From: Pirellulales bacterium
GTDB lineage: Bacteria > Planctomycetota > Planctomycetia > Pirellulales > JACPPG01
Assembly: GCA_036490175.1 (NCBI GenBank)
Contig: DASXEJ010000340.1
Span: forward strand, 1-34,864
Direction of reading: 5' to 3'
Length of the DNA: 34,864 bases
Position numbers and translations under genes: made by a program. Every line of letters starts with the position of its first letter. Position 1 is the stretch's first letter. Positions 8,120-16,476 of this stretch are shown here, in pieces. The notes beneath the pieces are model-generated. The model did not search any database, had not been told where the DNA came from, and worked only from the letters and a program-made list of their open reading frames with translations.

Positions 8120-8541
8120 GTCGACGCCTGTTTTTGCGGCTCCCTAGGCTTTCGGCAAGTCACAGACACCGCGGCGCGATCACGATTGGTGTTCGCCGGG
8201 CGGGGTCGTTCCGTCACGCAGTCTAGCCGGAGATGCCGAGCATGGCTCGATCCCTGGAATGCCGGTCTTGGCTGCGGCGCGCGACCTGGTAAGTGGGTCA
8301 GATTGACCGGCGAACGGCGAACGATCAAGTCGGCAGTATGGCCTTTGTGGGGTATCGGACCCTGGGAGCGAGTGAAAGCAGCCTTTTCGCTCTCCTCGGC
8401 AATCCCCCGTCAAACGATAAACCCTCGCACGAGACAGGTGTCCCGTGCGAGGGTTTTAGTCGCACTCTCTTAAGTCAGTCACCGCAAAGCTCTTGGGGGC
8501 ACCCGCAAGCGGGCGTCCCGCAAGAACTCGTGCTGCCTTGA
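8120..8541. other. Intergenic region holding a bidirectional terminator
   Basis: 422 bases. Apart from the hairpin at 8419-8456 no gene is supportable; short minus-strand frames here have no family character. The promoter of the HTTM pair should lie near 8120-8300, but I see no clear -35/-10. Confidence 0.6.
8419..8456 (-). terminator. Bidirectional intrinsic terminator
   Basis: A perfect 13-base-pair stem, AAACCCTCGCACG (8419-8431) with CGTGCGAGGGTTT (8444-8456), and a 12-base loop that itself contains GACA/TGTC. The arms end in A3/T3-4, so both strands have a short U-tract. It lies 85 bases after the stop of the minus-strand TIGR03000 gene and separates it from the HTTM pair. Confidence 0.9.
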
Positions 8542-9558
8542 CTACTGGACGTTGTTCGTGCCAGCTTGAGCAACTTGAGCAGCGTCGACGTCGATCGTCA
8601 ACTCACGCGACTCACCAGCAGCCAGCGAGATGGTCTCGCTCTTCGAGATCTTCTGGCCGTTGTGCTCCAGCTCGACGCGGATCGTGTAGTTGTCCCAGCT
8701 CTGGCCGGCGCCCAACTTCGTGGTCACGAACTCACGGCTGGTGCCGGTCGACTTCGACTCGGAACCCGAGAGGAAGACCTTGGCGTCAGCCGGAACGTTC
8801 AGCTTCAGGCTCGTCTTGACGGGCTTGGTGGCAGTCCGCTCGTCGCTCTGCTCTTGGCCGTCGAGAGGAAAGTTCACCTCGGCGGTCTGACCAGCTTGCA
8901 ACTGAACGACCTTGCGATCTTCGACCATTTGGCCGTTACGCTCGGTCATGGCACGCAGCTCGTACGTGTAGTTGAAGCCCGGACGCAATCCATTGCTGAC
9001 GAAGCGACGCTCGCTGCCGGTGCTGCGGGTCAACAGGCCGTTGACATACACCTTGGCGTTGGTCGGGACACGAACCGCCAGGATCGCGGCGCGACCCGAA
9101 GCGTCATTGTTGGTCTGGGGAACACCGGCACCCGGCGCGGGGTTGCCATCCAGGACCGGAGGTTCGTTCGGCGCACCCTGCATTCCAGGAGCAGGAGCCG
9201 GAGCAGCGGGCTGAGTCGGAATGTCGCGAACCGTCGTGTATCCGCCCGAGCTTCCGCCCGAGCTTCCACCTGAACTGCCGCCCGAGCTGCCACCGCTGGA
9301 ACCCCAGCTTCCGCCACTCGAATAGTAGCCACCGCTCGAACCGCAGCTGCCGTAGTATCCGCCGTAGCTCCCGCCGGACGAACCCCACGAGCCACCGCTC
9401 GAGTAGTATCCGCCCGAGGAACCGTACGAACCCCACGAACCGCCGGACGAGCCACCGCGACGATGCCAAAACGCGTCAGCTTGCGGTGCAGTCATCGACC
9501 ACGCAAAGCCGGCCACTAAGCTGCACAGCACGAATTTCTTAACGTTGCCAAGGAACAT
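8542..9558 (-). CDS. Secreted TIGR03000-domain protein with Ser/Gly/Tyr-rich region
   Basis: 338 residues from the ATG at 9558 (the frame opens 11 codons earlier with a GTG). A signal peptide, MFLGNVKKFVLCSLVAGFAW to about A29 in QADA, predicts export. Residues about 30-110 are a low-complexity array of GGS, SSGG, YYSSGG and SWGSSGG units. A Pro/Ala linker follows. Then come two copies of the roughly 75-residue planctomycete domain: one with VRVPTNAKVYVNG and STGSERRFVSNGL, the second with LNVPADAKVFLSG and STGTSREFVTTKL. Each ends in a QAGQTAEVNF / AAGESRELTI strand. The TIGR03000 name is from memory of these signatures. The role is unknown; a surface or extracellular structural or binding role is inferred. 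It stands alone between its own promoter region and a strong terminator. Confidence 0.9.
   Translation of the reverse strand: MFLGNVKKFVLCSLVAGFAWSMTAPQADAFWHRRGGSSGGSWGSYGSSGGYYSSGGSWGSSGGSYGGYYGSCGSSGGYYSSGGSWGSSGGSSGGSSGGSSGGSSGGYTTVRDIPTQPAAPAPAPGMQGAPNEPPVLDGNPAPGAGVPQTNNDASGRAAILAVRVPTNAKVYVNGLLTRSTGSERRFVSNGLRPGFNYTYELRAMTERNGQMVEDRKVVQLQAGQTAEVNFPLDGQEQSDERTATKPVKTSLKLNVPADAKVFLSGSESKSTGTSREFVTTKLGAGQSWDNYTIRVELEHNGQKISKSETISLAAGESRELTIDVDAAQVAQAGTNNVQ
9235..9465 (-). repeat. Ser/Gly-codon tandem array
   Basis: Imperfect short tandem repeats of codons for Gly, Ser, Tyr and Trp (GGS, YYSSGG, SWGSSGG units) inside the TIGR03000-protein gene. It is a likely place for length variation by slippage or recombination. 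Confidence 0.75.
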
Positions 9559-9612
9559 AACTTCTTTACTCCCATAGATAACGGAGATCACGCTAGATGG
9601 TTTCCCCCCACG

Positions 9613-9640
9613 AACATACCAACCCTAGCATGCAATTCAA
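9613..9640 (-). promoter_or_regulatory. Candidate promoter of the TIGR03000 gene
   Basis: On minus, TTGAAT (complement of 9635-9640), a 16-base spacer, then TATGTT (complement of 9613-9618), each four of six to consensus. The leader would be about 48 bases. Confidence 0.35.
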
Positions 9641-9825
9641 GCAACATGCGTAGTTTTTTTCGATCATCCAAGATGGCTAATTGGCGTTGTCTTTGTGGTC
9701 TGGGAATTGTCGTAATTCATACAAAGCACACAGCCGCTTTGTAAGGGGGTGATTTATTGGGATTATCCTTTTCACACTGCATCGCGCGCTTGGGAATGCC
9801 CTATCTGCATGACTCTTGCCACCGT

Positions 9826-9831
9826 TATAAT
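9826..9831 (+). promoter_or_regulatory. Candidate -10 box for rodA followed by C11 tract
   Basis: A perfect TATAAT, but no recognisable -35 at 15-18 bases. The expected transcription start, about seven bases on, falls inside the C11 homopolymer 9835-9845. Confidence 0.4.
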
Positions 9832-9897
9832 CCGCCCCCCCCCCCGCGGATTGGGTGATTCTCGGCAACGTCAGATCTCACCACGTGGAAGTCCCCT

Positions 9898-11043
9898 ATG
9901 TTGCCGCCGTCTTGGCCGCATCGAATGCCCTGGGGACTATTGGCGGCAGCTGCGGGATTGTTGGCACTCGGATGGTGCGGCATTGCCCGCAGCGAGGAGT
10001 TGGGTGACGGTACGGGCCGTTACCTGTGGCAGCAGGTGGTGTGGTCGCTGGTGGCGGTGGCGGCTGGCTGGCTGATGTTGCTCCCCAGTTACCGGGTGAT
10101 CAGCCGCTACACCTACGCCGTTTTTGCGGTCGCCATCGCGCTGTTGGTCGCGGTGTACTTTTTCCCCACCGTGCATGGTACGCATCGCTGGCTGCGCGTC
10201 GGCCGCGTAGGCCTGCAACCGTCGGAATTCGCCAAGGTCGCCTTTGTTTTGGCGCTTGCGCGGTATCTGATGTATCGCGACAATTATCGTCGCCTACGAG
10301 GACTGCTCGTTCCGCTGGCGCTCGCGCTGGTGCCGTTGGTGCTCATTTTGCGGGAGCCGGATTTGGGGACGTCGCTGGTTTTTCTGCCGGTACTGTTTGC
10401 CATGTTGTACGCTGCCGGAGCGCGGCAGCGCGACCTTGTGGCGCTCGCCCTGTGCGGAGTCGCGGCGTTGCCGGTGCTGTGGACACAAATGAGTGGCGAA
10501 CAGCGCTCGCGCGTAACTGCCCTATTCGAGCAGACGGGTCCTGGTGAAAAGCCCACGGACGACGGATACCACCTGTTTCAAGCGAAACAGATGCTGGCGC
10601 TGGGAGGGAAATGGGGGAGTTTGCTGGCTGGCGAGCCGGTCGACGATCGGGCAGTCTATCACCTGCCCGAGGATCATACGGACTTCGTCTTCGTCGTGAT
10701 CATCGAGCGGCTTGGCTGGCTGGGTGCCTTGGCGGTTTTGTCGCTGGAGGGAATCGTCGTTATCCGATCGTTGATGATCGCCGAAGTCACGCGCGAGCCG
10801 TTTGGCCGGCTGGCGGCGCTCGGTCTGGCAACCTTGGTCGGCGTACAAACGATTATCAACACGGCCATGACCGTCGGCCTGTTACCGATCACTGGGCTGT
10901 CACTGCCGCTAGTGAGCTACGGCGGCTCCGGACTGTTGGCGCACGGCATTCTGCTGGGGCTGCTAGTGAATATCGCCCTGCGCCCGGGCTTTGAAGTGGC
11001 GACCGCGCCATTCCGATTCGTCGAACGGCCTGCGGCGGCGTAA
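9898..11043 (+). CDS. rodA: SEDS peptidoglycan glycosyltransferase RodA
   Basis: Polymerises lipid II into glycan strands during cell elongation, working with a class B penicillin-binding protein in the inner membrane. 381 residues with about ten membrane helices. Diagnostic motifs: THRWLRVGRVGLQPSEFAK (95-113), REPDLGTSLVF (152-162), LPEDHTDFVF (257-265) with the catalytic-loop aspartate D262, and LPITGLSLPLVSYGGSG (329-345). The PEDHTDF loop and the GxHRW motif fit RodA better than FtsW. A GGAAG stands six bases before the ATG. No mreB, mreC or PBP2 gene is in the window, so it appears as a stand-alone gene. It is informative for a planctomycete, since peptidoglycan in this phylum was long disputed. 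Confidence 0.93.
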   Translation: MLPPSWPHRMPWGLLAAAAGLLALGWCGIARSEELGDGTGRYLWQQVVWSLVAVAAGWLMLLPSYRVISRYTYAVFAVAIALLVAVYFFPTVHGTHRWLRVGRVGLQPSEFAKVAFVLALARYLMYRDNYRRLRGLLVPLALALVPLVLILREPDLGTSLVFLPVLFAMLYAAGARQRDLVALALCGVAALPVLWTQMSGEQRSRVTALFEQTGPGEKPTDDGYHLFQAKQMLALGGKWGSLLAGEPVDDRAVYHLPEDHTDFVFVVIIERLGWLGALAVLSLEGIVVIRSLMIAEVTREPFGRLAALGLATLVGVQTIINTAMTVGLLPITGLSLPLVSYGGSGLLAHGILLGLLVNIALRPGFEVATAPFRFVERPAAA

Positions 11044-11087
11044 TCGTCTGCCGGCCGATTACGATGTTGAATACAGAGCGACTTCCA

Positions 11088-12344
11088 TTACTTGTCGCCA
11101 TCTTTTGCCGACACGGCGCGGACTTGCACGTCGTCGAAGGAAACTTCGCCGACGCCGCCTAGTAACCCCACGCGTACAATGGCTTCACGTGCCGCGGTGG
11201 GAACGCGAACGCGTGTGTGCTCATGTTTCCAGTTGAACGTGCCTTGCCAAGGACCTAGCCCGCGCTGGCCGACCATGGCGCGGCGTTGGTCGTAAAACGT
11301 AATCGCGACCATGGGGAGCTGCTCAGCGTTCTGACCGGACTTCGCGTCCTTGGCACGGACCCAAGCCGAAATATCCAACTGGTCGACTTTGCGACCGTCG
11401 ACCGGAAAGGCTTGCAAGGCCTGGCTGCCGCGTCCTGGAGCCGCATTGATGAAGGTCAGCGCGTGTTTTCCTTGTGGCGCGCCGCCGGTCAATTCTCCTT
11501 GGCGCAAGTAGTGCCAACCGCGAGGTTCTTCGGTTTGCCCCAACGCCTCTTCAAAATCCCCATTGACGATGGCCGGATGCAGAGGGTCTGGCTTGACTTG
11601 CCGATTGTCCTCGGCCGTGCCAGTCATGGGGACGAAGAGCGTGGGGCAAAGCGCCTCGGAGACCATCTTGCCGTCCTCTTTGCGGAACAAATACAGCACC
11701 TGCTGATAACGCTGGCCGCGCGGGATGATCATCCGGCCCCCTTCTTTCAGCTGATCGATCAGCGGCTGCGGAATGTCTTCGGGCGAGCAGGTAACGATGA
11801 TCTTGTCGAACGGCGCATACTCGGCCCAACCTTTGTAGCCGTCGTCGACCTTGGTGGTGACATTCGTGTATTTGAGGCGGCGCAGCGTGCTGGCGGCTCG
11901 CTTGCCTAGCGCTTCGACGATCTCGATCGAATAGACTTTGTCTACCAGCGGCGACAACACGGCGGCCTGGAATCCGCTGCCCGTGCCGATTTCGAGCACT
12001 TTGTCCGTGGGCTCCGGTTCGAGTTGCTCGGTCATGTAAGCGACGATGTACGGCGGTGAAATGGTCTGCCCGGCGCCGATGGGCAATGCCATATCGTAAT
12101 ACGCGTTGTCGCGCTCGCCGGCCGGTACGAATTCGTGCCGCGGTGTCTTGCGCATTGAGGCGATCACTGCCGGGTTCTTTACCCCGGCGCCGACGATATC
12201 GATGTCGACCATGCGATTGCGATCCTGCTCTACATCGATCCGTCCGCCATTGGCCTGGCCCAGCGCGACGGGGGTTTTCCATGCGCCGAGTATCACCACC
12301 ACGAGCAACGCTCGTCGGACAGGAAGCGATAGAGAGCGTGCCAT
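11088..12344 (-). CDS. Exported protein-L-isoaspartate O-methyltransferase with C-terminal jelly-roll-like domain
   Basis: 418 residues from the ATG at 12344; the frame extends to 12452 but the added residues lack character, and GGAG/GAGG stands before 12344. The N-terminus MARSLSLPVRRALLVVVILG to LGQA is a signal peptide, unusual for a family that repairs isoaspartyl residues in the cytoplasm with S-adenosylmethionine. The PCMT domain spans about 40-240: PRHEFVP, LPIGAGQTISPPYIVAYM (88-104), the SAM loop VLEIGTGSGFQAA (116-128) and ALGKRAASTLRRL. From about 258 to 408 a second domain begins with NGDFEEA and ends with SFDDVQVR; the GKHAL, DISAWVRA and RVRV strands suggest a carbohydrate-binding jelly roll of the CBM4/9 type (inference). 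Other names: pcm-like. The substrate and SAM source outside the cytoplasm are open questions. Confidence 0.88.
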   Translation of the reverse strand: MARSLSLPVRRALLVVVILGAWKTPVALGQANGGRIDVEQDRNRMVDIDIVGAGVKNPAVIASMRKTPRHEFVPAGERDNAYYDMALPIGAGQTISPPYIVAYMTEQLEPEPTDKVLEIGTGSGFQAAVLSPLVDKVYSIEIVEALGKRAASTLRRLKYTNVTTKVDDGYKGWAEYAPFDKIIVTCSPEDIPQPLIDQLKEGGRMIIPRGQRYQQVLYLFRKEDGKMVSEALCPTLFVPMTGTAEDNRQVKPDPLHPAIVNGDFEEALGQTEEPRGWHYLRQGELTGGAPQGKHALTFINAAPGRGSQALQAFPVDGRKVDQLDISAWVRAKDAKSGQNAEQLPMVAITFYDQRRAMVGQRGLGPWQGTFNWKHEHTRVRVPTAAREAIVRVGLLGGVGEVSFDDVQVRAVSAKDGDK

Positions 12345-12530
12345 GACCTCAACTCCGCCGCGGAGGGAAAGCAAGGGGCCAATGAAGTCGACCGTCGAGA
12401 ACCTGCCCGTGGGGCGAGTCCTACTACAGTACCCAGGGGTGGCTAGCTCCATCGTCTCTTGAATTCGCCAGGTTGTCTATGTGCCAGGCGCGAATTGACC
12501 CGACGGTCTGCAGCCGCGTCTCGCGCTCTT

Positions 12531-12546
12531 CCCCCTGCCCTGCCCC
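12531..12546 (+). repeat. C-rich polar repeat, copy 6
   Basis: CCCCCTGCCCTGCCCC in the divergent gap between the exported methyltransferase and the radical SAM gene. Three G-tracts on minus. Confidence 0.75.
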
Positions 12547-12654
12547 GATCGTGCTGCTGTTGTCGGACTGAGAACGGACCGGTAGATTGGCCGCTGCGGT
12601 TCATCGCGACAGCATTCTGCTAGAGCTTTGCGCCCGCCAGGCGTACACAGCACC

Positions 12655-14487
12655 ATGCTCAACGAGCGGCTCAAATCGTACGTCGTCAGTCGACTGCTCC
12701 CGCACGTCGAGCGCCCTGCGCAATATCTGGGGGGCGAGCTGAATGCCGTGCGCAAAGATCACGGCTTGGTGCGCGGCAAACTTTGCCTGGCCTTCCCCGA
12801 TACCTATACGATCGGGATGAGCCACCACGGCCTGCAAGTTCTCTATACGCAGATGAACGCGCGGCCCGATTGGTCGTGCGAACGATCGTTCACGCCGTGG
12901 AACGATATGGAGGAACAGCTGCGCAGCAAAGGGGTGCCGCTGTATAGCCTGGAGACGTTTACGCCGCTGTCGGACTTCGACGTCCTGGGATTCACCCTGC
13001 AATACGAGCTGTCGTACACGAACGTCCTGACAATGCTCGATCTGGGAGGCATCCCGCTGCACGGCGACCAGCGGACCCTGCGCGATCCCTTGGTGATTGC
13101 CGGCGGTCCCTGTGCGCAGAACCCCGAGCCCTTGGCGCCGTTTATCGACGTTTTTGTCGTAGGAGATGGCGAACCGAGCTTGCCGCGCTTATGCGACGCC
13201 TGGCTCGCACTGCGTGCTGCGGCCATCGCGAGTGACGGGATACAAGATGGTCACGCCGGACGCGAACAACGAGCGGAAGCCCTGGCGCTATTGGCGGCTG
13301 AATTGCCGTTTGCCTATGTGCCACGGTTTTATGAGCAGGAATATGACGCGGATGGGCGGCTGCTGGCGACGCGTCCGACCAGGGCCGGCGTGCCGGATAC
13401 GATCGAGCCCTCGGTGATTGACGATTTGGACGCCATGCCGTTGCCGATGGCGCCGATCGTGCCGAACATCGAGTGCGTACACGATCGGATCGCGATCGAG
13501 ATTATGCGCGGCTGCCCTTGGCAATGCCGGTTTTGCCAAAGCACGGTCATCAAGCGGCCGCTGCGCGTGCGGCGCGTCGAAACGATCGTCGCGGCGGCGC
13601 TGGCCGCTTATCGCAGCACAGGTTTCAACGAGATCTCTCTGCTGTCACTGTCGACCAGCGATTATCCCTGGTTTGAAGAGCTGCTTGCACGGATGCACGA
13701 GACGTTCCAGCCGCTGGGGGTGAAGCTGGCGCTACCGAGCCTGCGCGTGAACGAAACCTTGCGCGGGGTGGCCGCGCTCTTGTCGAACGATCGCCGCGGA
13801 CTGACCTTGGCGCCCGAAGTAGCCCGCGACGACATGCGCGAGCAGATTCGCAAGAAGATCAAGAACGAAGATTTGTACGAAGGCTGCCGCCAGGCATTCC
13901 GCCACGGCTGGCGACACGTGAAGCTGTACTTCATGTGTGGACTCCCCGGCGAGCGCCCCGTGGATCTGGACGGCATCATCGACATGGCCGAGACGATCTC
14001 GCGCATTGGCAAGGAAGAGCTGGGGCATTACGCGCGGGTGACGGCCAGCTTGTCGAATTTCGTGCCCAAGCCGCATACGCCCTATCAGTGGAATGGCATG
14101 CAAACGCGCGACTACCTGCGCTGGGCGCAAGATTATCTGCGCAAGCGGCGCCGCATCCGCGCGGTGGAAGTGAAGTGCCATCCGATCGAAATCTCGCTTA
14201 TTGAAGGCGTTCTCAGCCGGGGCGACCGACGCGTGGCCGCGGCCCTCGAGTTGGCCTGGCAGCGCGGCGCGCGGCTGGACAGTTGGGGCGAGCGGTTCGA
14301 CTCGGCCCGCTGGTGGCAGGCACTGGCCGACTGCGGCATCGACACCGACGCTGTGTTGCATCGCACCGAACCGTTGGATGCGCGATTGCCCTGGGACCAC
14401 ATCAACGTACGCAAGGGGCGCACGTTTCTGGAAAAAGAGCAAACGCGCGCCGTGCTGCAACTGGCCGAGATGGCGACGGCGACTTAG
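12655..14487 (+). CDS. B12-binding-domain radical SAM protein (TIGR03960-like)
   Basis: 610 residues from the ATG at 12655, where the family-like start MLNERLKSYVVSRLLPHVER begins; the frame is open nine codons earlier. The N-terminal half (to about 190) has the Rossmann-like cobalamin-binding fold without an obvious DxHxxG histidine motif: CLAFPDTYTIGMSHHGLQVL, DVLGFTLQYELSYTN, VIAGGPCAQNPEPLAPF and VVGDGE. The radical SAM core opens at EIMRGCPWQCRFCQ with cluster cysteines C287, C291 and C294 (CxxxCxxC). It continues through SLLSLSTSDYPW, LTLAPEVARDDMR and GWRHVKLYFMCGLPGE. The C-terminus has FVPKPHTPYQW and WDHINVRKGRTFL. The reaction of this family is not established. In many bacteria it sits beside a TIGR03936 (DUF2344) gene; none is found here. 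The HAD gene follows after 44 bases. Confidence 0.9.
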   Translation: MLNERLKSYVVSRLLPHVERPAQYLGGELNAVRKDHGLVRGKLCLAFPDTYTIGMSHHGLQVLYTQMNARPDWSCERSFTPWNDMEEQLRSKGVPLYSLETFTPLSDFDVLGFTLQYELSYTNVLTMLDLGGIPLHGDQRTLRDPLVIAGGPCAQNPEPLAPFIDVFVVGDGEPSLPRLCDAWLALRAAAIASDGIQDGHAGREQRAEALALLAAELPFAYVPRFYEQEYDADGRLLATRPTRAGVPDTIEPSVIDDLDAMPLPMAPIVPNIECVHDRIAIEIMRGCPWQCRFCQSTVIKRPLRVRRVETIVAAALAAYRSTGFNEISLLSLSTSDYPWFEELLARMHETFQPLGVKLALPSLRVNETLRGVAALLSNDRRGLTLAPEVARDDMREQIRKKIKNEDLYEGCRQAFRHGWRHVKLYFMCGLPGERPVDLDGIIDMAETISRIGKEELGHYARVTASLSNFVPKPHTPYQWNGMQTRDYLRWAQDYLRKRRRIRAVEVKCHPIEISLIEGVLSRGDRRVAAALELAWQRGARLDSWGERFDSARWWQALADCGIDTDAVLHRTEPLDARLPWDHINVRKGRTFLEKEQTRAVLQLAEMATAT

Positions 14488-14514
14488 CCGCATTGCGAGC
14501 AATTCCTTCCGAAG

Positions 14515-14528
14515 CCCCCCTGCCCTGC
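14515..14528 (+). repeat. C-rich polar repeat, copy 7 (abuts HAD start)
   Basis: CCCCCCTGCCCTGC, ending three bases before the ATG at 14532, where a Shine-Dalgarno would normally be. Confidence 0.7.
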
Positions 14529-14531
14529 TGT

Positions 14532-15368
14532 ATGTCACGTTACCGGCTGCTAGCGATCGATATCGACGGAACGCTGGTCAACAGCCAGGACGAGTTGACC
14601 CTGGCGACGAGTGAAGCGCTGCGCCGCGCGATCGAGGCCGGCATTCGCGTGGTGCTGGCCACGGGACGTCGCTATAGCCGCGCGCTGCCGCTGGTTGCGC
14701 CGCTGGCGTTGGATGTACCGCTGATTACCGCCAGCGGCGCGCTCATCAAGGATCCGCTCGACCATCGCACGCTGTTTTGCGCCGAGTTCACGCCGGGCGT
14801 GCTGGCCGGCGCCTTGCGCATGGTCGATGCGGCCGGCTATGAACCGGTGCTGTATGCAGACACCTACGCCGAAGGCTTCGACTACTATTGCCGTCGCGTC
14901 GAGATCGAGCGGCCGGAGCTGTCGGAATTCTTCCGCTTGAATCCCCACTTCCATCGATTGTTGCCGACGCTGGTCGATGATCCACCGCCGGGTGTGTTCT
15001 CTTGCTTTGCAATGGGAAACCGCGCCGAGATGCTCGCGCTCGGTAGCGACCTGGAGCGACGTTATCCCGACGACCTATACGTCCACGTGCTGCGCAGTCC
15101 TCGTTATGTGGGCTACATGTGCGAGATCGCGCCCTTGGGCGTAACCAAGTGGAGTGGCATTGAACATCTGGCACATGACTGGGGAATAGACGATGCCGAG
15201 ATTTGCGCAGTGGGGGACGACGTGAACGATATTCCTATGATTCGCGCCGCCGGCTTGGGCGTGGCGATGGGCAACGCCCAGCCCGAGGTCAAAGCCGCGG
15301 CCGATCGCATCGCCCCCGGGCACGACGAAGACGGGCTGGTCGAGGTCGTCGCGTGGCTACTAGACTGA
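14532..15368 (+). CDS. HAD-IIB (Cof-type) phosphatase
   Basis: 278 residues. Cytoplasmic phosphatase of the haloacid dehalogenase superfamily, Cof subgroup; the substrate (often sugar or nucleotide phosphates) cannot be read from sequence. Motif I is LLAIDIDGTLVNS with nucleophile D10 and acid/base D12; motif II VVLATGRRYS; the motif III lysine in GVTKWSGIEHL; motif IV ICAVGDDVNDIPMIRAAG. A type IIB cap lies between about residues 85 and 185. The frame is open upstream to 14283, but that part overlaps the radical SAM gene in another frame. The start at 14532 gives the normal MSRYRLLAIDIDGT N-terminus. There is no Shine-Dalgarno; a C-rich repeat occupies its place. Confidence 0.93.
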   Translation: MSRYRLLAIDIDGTLVNSQDELTLATSEALRRAIEAGIRVVLATGRRYSRALPLVAPLALDVPLITASGALIKDPLDHRTLFCAEFTPGVLAGALRMVDAAGYEPVLYADTYAEGFDYYCRRVEIERPELSEFFRLNPHFHRLLPTLVDDPPPGVFSCFAMGNRAEMLALGSDLERRYPDDLYVHVLRSPRYVGYMCEIAPLGVTKWSGIEHLAHDWGIDDAEICAVGDDVNDIPMIRAAGLGVAMGNAQPEVKAAADRIAPGHDEDGLVEVVAWLLD

Positions 15369-15481
15369 ATAATCGACTCAAACGCTGCGGGCGTGGCAAA
15401 TCCGAGATCGCCACATCTACGTTTCAATTGACCACACACGGCGGCAGAGCATAATGTTTTGAGCGTCCGCTTCATTCACTT

Positions 15482-15498
15482 CTCCCCTCCCCTGCCCC
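15482..15498 (+). repeat. C-rich polar repeat, copy 8 (abuts ribF start)
   Basis: CTCCCCTCCCCTGCCCC, ending six bases before the ribF GTG. Three G4 tracts on minus. Confidence 0.75.
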
Positions 15499-15504
15499 GC
15501 GCAC

Positions 15505-16437
15505 GTGAAACTATTCCGCGACTTGTCTGCGTTGACTCCCGAGCTGCGATCCGGTGCCGTGGCGATTGGCAATTTCGATGGAGTACATCGGGGACATGCG
15601 CGCCTTGTCGAGCGGTTGCTGGCAAAAGCGCGCGCGGTGGGGGGGCCGGCGGTGGTGTTCACGTTCGATCCCCACCCGGTGCGGCTGCTGCGGCCCGCCG
15701 AGGCGCCGCCGCCGTTGACTTGGACCGATCGCAAAGCCGAGTTACTCGCGGCGCTGGGCGTCGACGCGACGATCGCCTATCCGACAGACGAAGCGTTGTT
15801 ACAGCTCGACGCCGGCCAGTTCTTCGAGACGATCGTGCGCCGCACTCTTGATGCCCGGGCGATGGTCGAAGGGCCGAACTTTTTTTTCGGCCGCGGGCGC
15901 AGCGGCACGATCGAGGTCTTGCGGCAGTTAACCGGCGACGCCGGCATCCAATTAGAGATCGTCGAGCCGGTGATTATCGACGGCGACGTGGTTTCCAGCT
16001 CGCGCGTGAGACGCCTGCTGAGCGAGGGACGCATCGACGAGGCCGGTCGCCTGCTGACGCGTCCCTATCGAGTGCGGGGCATGGTGACGCACGGCGCCGG
16101 CCGGGGCGCAAAGCTTGGTTTTCCCACCGCCAATCTGGCCGCCGTCGACACGCTGCTGCCGGGCGTGGGCGTGTACGCCGGCCTGGCTTGGACCAACGGT
16201 CAGCGTTATCCGGCGGCAATAAATGTCGGCCCCAATCCGACCTTTGGCGAGCATGCTTTGAAGGTCGAAGTTCACCTGCTTGACTTTACGGGCCCCCTAT
16301 ATGGGCAGCCTCTGGAGGTTGACTTCCTTAGCCGCCTAAGAGACATTCAGCCGTTTGCCAACGTCGACGCCTTGCGCGAGCAACTCGATCGCGATATTGC
16401 CACAGCCCGAAGTATCGCCGAAAAGCATCGTGACTAA
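15505..16437 (+). CDS. ribF: Bifunctional riboflavin kinase / FAD synthetase
   Basis: Phosphorylates riboflavin to FMN and adenylates FMN to FAD in the cytoplasm. 310 residues, normal length, GTG start. The N-terminal nucleotidyltransferase domain has AIGNFDGVHRGH (20-31), FTFDPHPVRLL, a FFFGRGRSGT substrate loop and the SSSRVRRLLSEG motif. The C-terminal flavokinase domain has GRGAKLGFPTANL with the PTAN magnesium/ATP motif, AINVGPNPTFG and KVEVHLLDFTG. No FMN riboswitch is visible upstream. The start lacks a Shine-Dalgarno; a C-rich repeat copy sits there. A strongly folded 3' region follows the stop. Confidence 0.97.
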   Translation: MKLFRDLSALTPELRSGAVAIGNFDGVHRGHARLVERLLAKARAVGGPAVVFTFDPHPVRLLRPAEAPPPLTWTDRKAELLAALGVDATIAYPTDEALLQLDAGQFFETIVRRTLDARAMVEGPNFFFGRGRSGTIEVLRQLTGDAGIQLEIVEPVIIDGDVVSSSRVRRLLSEGRIDEAGRLLTRPYRVRGMVTHGAGRGAKLGFPTANLAAVDTLLPGVGVYAGLAWTNGQRYPAAINVGPNPTFGEHALKVEVHLLDFTGPLYGQPLEVDFLSRLRDIQPFANVDALREQLDRDIATARSIAEKHRD

Positions 16438-16476
16438 GGGCGGCGACGGACCGGCAGTGACAGTCGCCAAGATCAA

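Larger units (their letters stand above)
9559..9897. other. Divergent promoter region, TIGR03000 gene / rodA
   Basis: 339 bases between diverging starts. It holds a candidate minus-strand promoter (9613-9640), a -10 box for rodA (9826-9831) and a run of eleven C (9835-9845). A 63-codon minus-strand frame across it has no protein character. Confidence 0.65.

Noticed and set aside
9677..9868. 63-codon minus-strand frame
   Set aside because: Crosses the C11 run and the rodA -10 box; no ribosome site and no conserved features.
15369..15504. FMN riboswitch before ribF
   Set aside because: None of the conserved FMN-aptamer segments is present in this 136-base gap.
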